Source: Astropecten irregularis
Lineage: Eukaryota > Echinodermata > Asteroidea > Paxillosida > Astropectinidae
Assembly (NCBI GenBank): GCA_963971285.1
Contig: OZ020244.1
Coordinates: 15,872,001 to 15,936,000 of the forward strand
Direction: 5' to 3'
Length of the DNA: 64,000 nucleotides
Shown: piece by piece, positions 12,201-21,200 of the stretch
How positions within the stretch are numbered: position 1 is the first letter of the stretch
Layout of the letters: every line of letters starts with the position of its first letter
Made by a program: the position numbers and the translations under genes
Notes under the pieces: generated by a model
The model's database searches: none
What the model was told of the DNA's origin: nothing
The model's input: only the letters and a program-made list of their open reading frames with translations

Positions 12201-15200
12201 CAAGTCATTGGCAATGTCACTCTCCACTCGAATTTTCAAGAATCGTAGGATCTGAAACACCTGTATATGGGAATGATTGAGTGACGGTACGGGCCAGTGG
12301 CCAATTTCACAGCCCTGCTTAGCACAACAATTTGCTAACCATGACATTTCTGTCTTAATAAAAACAGCGAAAAACAACCCTTGTGGTTATTTCACGTATA
12401 TATTAATTAAAAAGCCGTATCCTCTTTGAGTGATCCCCCATGTACCGTTCCCAGGTTGCAGGATTGTTGCGTGTATCATTGAAACGATCCCTGGGGTGTG
12501 GCGGTGTGTGCGTGGTTTCATGGCTTCTGACTGCCAAACGAACAAAGATAGTTGACTATTGGGGTTACCACCAACGTAGGGCTGGATGGCTCAGTTGGTA
12601 GAGCGCCTGTACGGTATTCAGGAGGTCACCGGTTCGAATCCCGCTCCAGTCAATTTTTCTTTGTTCAATTTTCAATGACTTAAAACTCAGTCAGTTTCCC
12701 CTGTGGTTATTTCACGTATTAATAAAAACAGCATTAACAACCAAATTTCCATGTGATGTGTTTCATTTCTTTGGATGTTGTTCATCACTGACCAGGAATA
12801 TCAAATTGAATTTTTAATGGTGGTTTGTTTTATTGCTAAGCAATTTTTGGTGCTTAACAGCTCCATGAAATTGGTCCTTGTTTGTTTCGATGTGGATCTT
12901 AATTGGTCGCCATATTTGATCTTGCAAATTCACGTCGCAGGCAGGGTATGTACGCTTAAATGCGATCCGGAGCAGCTTTTTGCGCACCGGATCACTGATC
13001 GCATTACTGAAACAAATAGGCCCTAGAACAGACAGGTATATACAAACAACCCATTCAGTAAAAACATTTCCATTCTTTTTTAAAAGTTGTTGCTTTAGGC
13101 CCGTTCACGAACACACAAATAAGCACAATTATTTTGGTCAAAATTTGAATCGCCATTCAAAAACAGGTTTTTTTTATCTGTAAGGAATGGATAGTCACGA
13201 TTATTAGTGTGATTCTAATCGCGATGCACGCACTACTAATATTGCATCTTTTTGGAAATGCAGTATAAAGAAGGTTTACAAGTCAATGAAAAGTGAACAA
13301 AAGAAAAATTGACTGGAGCAGGATTCGAATCAGCGACCTCCTGAACATTGTACTGACGTCTCTGCTTCGAATCACACTCAAGTAAATGTGTCTTTGTTCA
13401 CTTTTTAATGACTTGAAATTAATCCAGTCTGTTTCCCTTATGATTGTTTGATGATTAGGGCGCCCCTTTTTAATACTGTGGTTCTCGTTTCCGACCGACC
13501 CATATTTTGGGCTCCGACCTAAGACATTTTTTTTTTTTTTTGCCGCCGACCCTGTCAGAATGGCATAATATAAAAAAAAAAAAATGAAAAAAAAAAAGAA
13601 TTCCCAGAATTTCTGAAGACAAAATTTGTCTCCAAAAATTCTGGGAATTCTTTTTCTTTATTTTGCCAATATGCCTACAATTTTTATACTTGTTATCACT
13701 GAAATAATACAAAAATATTCAAACGCGATTACAGCGAATACAATGAACATCATTTTCTTTAATAGGTTTTTGTGTATTCAGCCAGGGTTTTTTTTCCACC
13801 AAACTTTTTTTTTTTTTTTCGACCGACCGACCCTCCCTCGAGGTGGACAAGAAATGAGAACCAAAGTTATAAAAAGGGGCGCCCTTATTTACGCAGTATT
13901 AAAAAAGGAAATTTAGATTCAAATCCTACCGTGCTTTGGCCTTCAGGCTTAAAAACCAGGAGCAGGGGACTCTGCAGAACGCTTATACAATTCGCTTTAA
14001 CTCTGACTTTGATGTTGTATTCCATCCCTAAAAAAATACAAACGCAAACAAACAGGAGTCAGGATGGCGTAGCGGTTCTTTCCTCGCCTTTCACCTCTGT
14101 GGACCGGGTTCAAGTCTGGCTCGGTTCACAAGTGGATTGGGTTTTCAGTCCCTACCTGATTCTGTGGGTTTTACCCAGAATATTACTCTGGGGTTTTCCT
14201 CCCACCTCTAAAACTGTATCTTCTTCTCATCATCTTTCCATAACAGGTTTCATCAGGCTTTCGAGCTACAGTGCCTTGGGCACTTATGAGGAATCCTTGG
14301 TGTCATTACCAGAAATAAATAATAATAATAACAATAATAAACAAATCAAGCTATTTTATTTGTAAACCCACATAAGAGGCTACCCACGAATCCAAAATAA
14401 AGCGTAAGATGCGACAATCGTTTGCTCACCAAATACCAAGAAATATCTTTTAAAACCATTTTATTAGAGCGCACATTATTCTTTGCACTTCATGAATTTT
14501 TCATGGCCAGTTTGAATCAAGTAATGGGAGCATTTTGACTAACCATTTTTAATCTCAAGAGGGTGCGCTTCACCAGTCTTGGGAAAAGTGTGTTGATTTT
14601 GTTGTCATTGCTTTTTTATTTAAATATGCACGAATATTCGTCGTAAACACAGAATCTGTCGTAAATGCAGAATCTGTGGAGATTGGCCATCAAAAGGGCG
14701 AGTTACAAACGATCATGATGACCGACGCCAAACAGCACAGTGCTTTGTACACAAAGTTTTTACTTTGGCAAGCACGACCTAGCAAATTATTCCTCGCCAA
14801 ACATAAGAATTTCACCTCACTTTGTGTTTTCTGGCATTCAAATTGGGGTGGGTGGCAATGTGACGCTCAAAGTTTAATAATCACAGCATTTTCCCTGCGT
14901 CTTTTGGAGAGTTTTTGGACAATCGCTGTATCGTGTAAAAAAGTTTTCAGGAGACAGGTTGTTTGCTGCCCTCTATTGACAGCCCTCTCCAAAAGTGGAA
15001 AGGTCAACTCTATGCAAATGAAGTACAAACTTTCAGCCAATATGGTATCATCCTTTCCATTCTAGTCAAGATTTTGAACACTAATTTGCATCAAAGGTGA
15101 CGTATCCTTGCAAAACATTTTAGTATCACGTACTGTTCTTTGGCTGTTGTTCGCTGACCATGAATATCAAATGGAATTGTTAATGGTGGTTTCTTTTTAT

Positions 15201-18200
15201 TGAGCTAGACATTTTGTGCTAAGCAATTTTTTTTGCGCTTAACAGCTCCATGAAATTTGCACCAGGCTGTTTAACTTCAGGAAAATACTGCAGTTGATGA
15301 TGTGGTCAAAATATTGCTGGTGACACAGCCACCACCCTGTGAGCTAAGCAAGTCAAGCATTGATCATGCCAGTACCAGTGTTGGAGAACTTGTACTTGTA
15401 CTCGACTACAACTCGAGTACAGACAAATACTCGGCCAGTACTCGATTAAAAGTACTCGAAAATAAATGTACTTGGCCCGTAATCGATTTCACATACTTGA
15501 ATTTTGGGAGTACTTGACCATAATAGTGCAAATTTCATTTTCGTTACAATTTCACGGTTGATAATGTTGCCGATTTCCGATAAATTATACAATGGGAGTA
15601 TGAAGATCATCGGGAGTTTAATATCAAATGAAGTAAGCAGCACAGTGTCATTTGCAAGGTTTGAAAATCATTAATTTCTTATGAAGAGTGGCACAACATG
15701 ATCAACATTATAAACATCTTTGTGAAACAAAATGCAATTTTTCGCACTGTGCGTTGTTACTGTGCTTGGAAGTGGACTGACTTTGGTACTCGGACTCTGC
15801 CCAGTACTCAACCTTGAATGTACTCGGACTCGATACTTAGGACTTGGACTCGACAGCAGTGTACTAGGACTCGGCCCAGTACTCAGACCGTGAAGTACTC
15901 GGAGTACTCTGTACTCGGATCTGAGGACTCTACTTCGCATCAACACTGGCCAGAACACTGGAACACTGCTATAAAAAACACCACTATACCGAGCATTCGG
16001 CTAAACCGGACATCATCCTTGGCTCTCATTATTGTGTACAAATGGAAATGGGTTATTCATCCCGGTGGAAAACTGGTAAGGAAAAAAGGTGATCAATGTC
16101 ACGGGGTGTCGTGTTGCTGGTAGCATCAGGCAACTGAAGAACTGGATGCTGCAGTGTCAGTTATATATCCTGTTGGTCAGCGTCCGCGTTCACAATACCA
16201 TGTTCAGTGGACTGTGGACGGGTCACTGCAGCGGACGTAATACAGCTCATCCACGACGAGGACACGTCCCCTATCTAACCACAGGGTGAACCATACAACA
16301 TCCACTGCAATGACCCGTCCACAGTCCGTTGATCACGTGAAAGCGGACACGGACCAACAGGATATGACGGACACCACAGCATCCAGTTCTTCAGTTGCTT
16401 GATAAAGGCTAGCAGTAACAGCAGCCAAAATGTCGCTACCAGCAACACAACATCGCATGACTTTGATCACCTCTTTTCCTTATACTGAACATTGTTGCTT
16501 AAATTACAATAACAAACGACCACTATAATGGAAAATTTCTATTCGTAACAGCGGCGTTTCCACAGAATTTTAGTTTGATATCAAAGCGCAAATGTTCTTT
16601 CATACCTGGATACAGCACCAAATCCTCCTGCACAGGTTCCATAGTGATTGATGGCTGAACCTTCAACATCAGACAGGCTAGAAACTCGTTAGCCGATTTG
16701 CTAATTGAACAATTAAAAAAGAAAAGAAAAAGACAGCCAGAAATATTTACAACCTCGACATCGGTGTCACGTGGGAGCAGAAAATCAGGCATTTAGGGCC
16801 TTTTCCAAACTTTGGCTCCTGCTCAGGCTCCGGCCCCATTTCGTGAATCCATTCTAAGGCCGTGTCCCAATTCTCTGGCTGCGGCTGCAAATTACGCATG
16901 ATATATGGCAGCCACGAGCCAGTGACTGCAGCCATTTCCTTAGACTTCTGTGTTATTTGCGGTCGCAGCCAGAGAATTGGGACACGTACGGCCTAAATTA
17001 ATAAGCATAATATCAAAATGGAGGCTTTTGGCTGCGGTTTGGTATAGGGCCTGTAGATTCTCTGGTTTGAAAAAGAAAACAGAGCTTCAGCTCCAATGAA
17101 AAGCCACAACGTGTTTTTTCAGCAAATGGATCACAGAACCGAAAGCCAGAGCTGGAGGCAAAGCCAAGGTTTCAAAAAGGACACAAGTTTGGTTTGCAAT
17201 AAAATAGGTCCATTCACACGCACCCAAGTAATCGCGATTATATAATTATTTGCATCGCAAATTTAATCGTGCGTCTTTTTGCAAATAATCACGATTAGGC
17301 CGGAAAAAAATAATTGTTGTGTTGCCCTCAAGTGGAAAAATTAAAATTTGGGGTCGGTCGGTCGATTTTGTTTTTTTTGTTGCTTTTTTTGTTTGGCCGA
17401 CTTTCAAATATTTAAGAATAAATACAGGGTGTATGGTCACAAGGGCTTATAAATCAACTGTCTTGGGTCGTTTTGAGGAGACACGCTTTTTTTACTGTTA
17501 AATCTTACATTTTCTGTCAAAAATGGTGTGTTTCTATATTTAAGGACTCAGAGAAAAAAAATAAAAAAATCCCGACCCAAAGTTTTGGCATTTTACGGTC
17601 GGTCGCCGAGGGCTAAACAATTTTGTTTTTTTTCGGCCTTATCTGCTGTGTGAACGGTGCGCCATAAAAACAATTTTTTTGTTTATATCCCATCATGCAA
17701 GTTGCGCGCTATACGAAGTTCTTAGCATGTTGTGTGTAACTGCCATTGTTCCAATCACAATTCTAATCGCACTTTTTTAGGCATGTGTGTGTATCTAAAT
17801 GTATCTGTGCTATTAAGTAAATTTGTATGCCCTGCCTAAAGCAGGGGTATGAAAGTGGCCCCCTGGGGCCAATTTCATAAAACTGTTAAGCACAACTTGA
17901 AATTTGCTTAGCACAAAAATGTCTCGCCCAATATTAAAACAAACCACCATTGAAAATTCCATTTGATATTCATGGTCAGCAAACAACAGCCAAAGAACAA
18001 TCACAAGTGATACACACACTTGGAAATTTGCTTGTTAAACCCTGTTTTTATTAAGACAGAAATGTCATGCTTAGCAAATTTTTGTGCTTAACAGTTTTAT
18101 GAAATTGGCCCCTGGTATGAAACCGGCCCCCTGGTGCTATAAAATTTGCCATACCCGTTATTTTCAACCTTGATGTTGAATGTCGTCTCTTTGAAAGTGA

Positions 18201-21200
18201 GGGGCATGCTGAGTGAGATCACTCCAGGTTCGCCGTCGTAATCAGAGCTCACTTGGATCCCATTCACACCTTTTATCAACTGCTCTCTGAAAAGTCACAA
18301 TGAATTAGCATATTAGAGAGGTTTCGCAAGCAAACAGATACGGTTTAATAGCGTGCCTGATACGTCACCAGTATGTGTGTACTTATGACGTCACAGTTGT
18401 TCCGCTATCCGTTATACGTCCGTCTTCGAGGCACGGATATCTTGCTCGATACGCGTATTAGTGTTATACGCGTAGTGAATATCAGTATTTTCGTAATTCT
18501 CTGTTCATTTTTTGTCATGCGCATGATTAGATTAAAACGAAAGGATGTGCTGAACACGAATGTCATAATTTCTATGCATTTCAAAACTTAAGAATAAGAC
18601 AAAATTAGCCTCAAAGTCAGGTACAAAAGTGGTTCTCCGTTCTCGGAAAAAGTCTTCACTATTGTGAAACATTAATTGGATCGACTGTTGACGTTTACAG
18701 ATAGCTAAACGTACGCGGATCCATTCGCATGCGAAACCTCCCTATTAAACAAAGAACACAATCCTCTTTGAGTGATCCCTTAAGGCGCCTTTCCATATGC
18801 GCGTTTTGTTATCCGTTGTGTATACGTTGCGTGTGCGTTGTGTCGCAAAACAAATTTATCATTATAAAAAAGCAAGCGACCCTTTCTGTATGTGCGTGTC
18901 CATTGGAAAGGGTCGCATGCATTAATAGCCCTTTTTTTTTGCGACGCAACGTACACGCAGCGGATGAAAAAAACGCATATGGAAAGGCGCCTTTAATGAT
19001 GTATCATTTTTTTAAGTTGCAGCATTGTAATAATAATAATAATCTCATTTATAAAGCGCCTTTTACAAAATGATACAAAGCGCTAAGCATTGTGCTGCGC
19101 GTATCGATAAAATGATCCTTGGGATATGGCAGTAGGTGAGTGGTTTTATGACTTCTGACTGCCAAACGAACAAACGAACAAAGATAATTGACTATTAGGG
19201 ACGTCACCAACATAGGGCTGGATAGCTGGTAGAGCGCCGGTACAGTATTCTGTAAATCGCCTGTTCGAATCTAACTCCAGTACATTTTTCTTTGTTCACT
19301 TTACAGTGACTTTAAAGGTAGTATCATACGTACTTTGGTTTTAATAAAATAAATACAGATTCACAGGCAAAAATATCAAGACAGATACAGTAACAGTCAT
19401 CTGTGAAAATTTCAGTCCCATACGGTGCCCACTTTTTGAGAAAACAGTGAAAAACAGCCACAGTATTTCTTAAGTCTTTTCTCTTTATTTTTGATCTTTT
19501 AAAAGATCAAAATGATTTTCGGTTGTTGTTTTACTAATTTCTGGATAAATACACCATTTCAGGCGGAAAAATGTTAACGGTATGTTTCTACCACCACCAT
19601 CTTCATACCCTGTAAGTTATACGTAAATCTGTGAAATTCTGTCAGTTTCCCTTATGGTTATTTGATGATTGTAAAGAACAAAAATGATAGTACAGAACCG
19701 GCACTTACATATATACGCAGAACATTCAGGGCCCAATTTCATGGAATCTGTTTCGACCTATTTTCGTGCTTACAGGCACTGCTACGAGTGAAATCTATTT
19801 CATAAAGCAAAACTTAAGGAAGAATTTCCAGGGTAACACGGTGATTATTTTCTGCTAACACGCTGTCATATTCATTCTGCAGAAATTCCTTGCTTACCGT
19901 TACCAAAAAGACAACTCTTCCGTGAAATACACTATTAAAACGTAAGCAAAAGAAACCTGCTACCATAGCGAAGAATTTTTGTTTACGGTAACGGATTCCA
20001 CGAAATTGAGCCCTAGTGTGCTTACGAGATACTTTTGTATGGATTATTAGCATGGAATGTTCAGTTGTGTGTGCGTATAGTTAGCGTAATTACTAAGGAT
20101 TTGTCGTAAGCACATAAATCTGCTGTAAGCTTATATAGTCATGAAATTGGGGTCAAAATAGATCAAAAGCTTGAAAAGCATTCACAAATTCTGAATTGAT
20201 TATAATTATCCAGGATTCGAAACATCCACTAGACCTTGGACCGAGTCTAGTGATTTCAGTGTCGGTCTAGTAAAATGTGTACTGCACTAGTCCGGCTGTC
20301 TAGTGATTTTGTTTTCCTTGCACAATTAAAATGGTGCCTAATAAGTTGATGATTTTTGACACAATATTGTATAATTACAGTTTTCTATGTACATGAATAC
20401 CGCAGGTCTAGTGAAAAAAGTTCAGGTCTAGTAAAATGCTTCACTTTACTAGACCTGCTGTCCAGTGCTATTTTTCACGAAATTCAAGCCCTGTTATCGT
20501 TATTCACCTTTCCTTCTTCATGAACTTATAGGTCATTTGCTGGAGGTGCTTTTTCCCCATCAAATGGCCCAGGAATGACTTCTGGGAGTTGCCCTTTACG
20601 TCGCAGGTGGCACAATAGAAGGGGTGCTTGCCAGCCCCGGACATGCTGAGATCCTGGAGGTGTCTCTCCAGCGTGGAATACTGATCCCGGGCAAGGAAGC
20701 CCGCAGTGATGGAGACCATCTTATTCTTGCACTTGACCTTGCCGTTCGTGCGCAGGGTGTAGAGGACAGAGGAAAAACAGCATCCTGTACCGGGTAACCA
20801 CAATCAAATTCAATGATAAAAAAGGTATTAATGAAATTGTACTCAGATGGGCGCCCTCTATAATTAACTTACAGTACTAGTGAAAGTGTTATTTATCCTA
20901 CGTTTGGTGTGCGGAATTTGTGCGCGTGATGCATAGCTCACAAGCGGTGATTGGTGCGCTTGGATCCGGGCAAAACTTTATAAGTCCAGTTTTTCAAGTG
21001 CTCACTCTCTTTTTGGGCTGCGCTCTATAGTTGGCCAGTGTGTGCATCTTTCTGACGAGCCATCATATCTCGTCAAGCACGAGGACATATTGTCGGCCGA
21101 AGGTGGGTGCAAGCTGCAGAAGCGATCACCAATAGATAGAGCAAGCACTTAAGGAGCAGCACTAGGGGCGTTGACGCATAGACACCAGGATAGAGGCAAC

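Noticed and set aside
12590-12662. Functional tRNA gene
   Set aside because: A and B boxes are present but the segment recurs in many diverged copies within a larger repeat, and the cloverleaf stems are imperfect; it is a SINE promoter.
13772-14365. 197-codon plus-strand ORF
   Set aside because: It crosses a repeat end, the antisense of a MOV10 exon and a SINE; no family resemblance.
16039-16082. A possible extra MOV10 exon after a good acceptor-like TTACCAG near 16070
   Set aside because: Not needed: exons 16606-16700 and 13930-14027 join in phase, and the peptide here has no MOV10 match.
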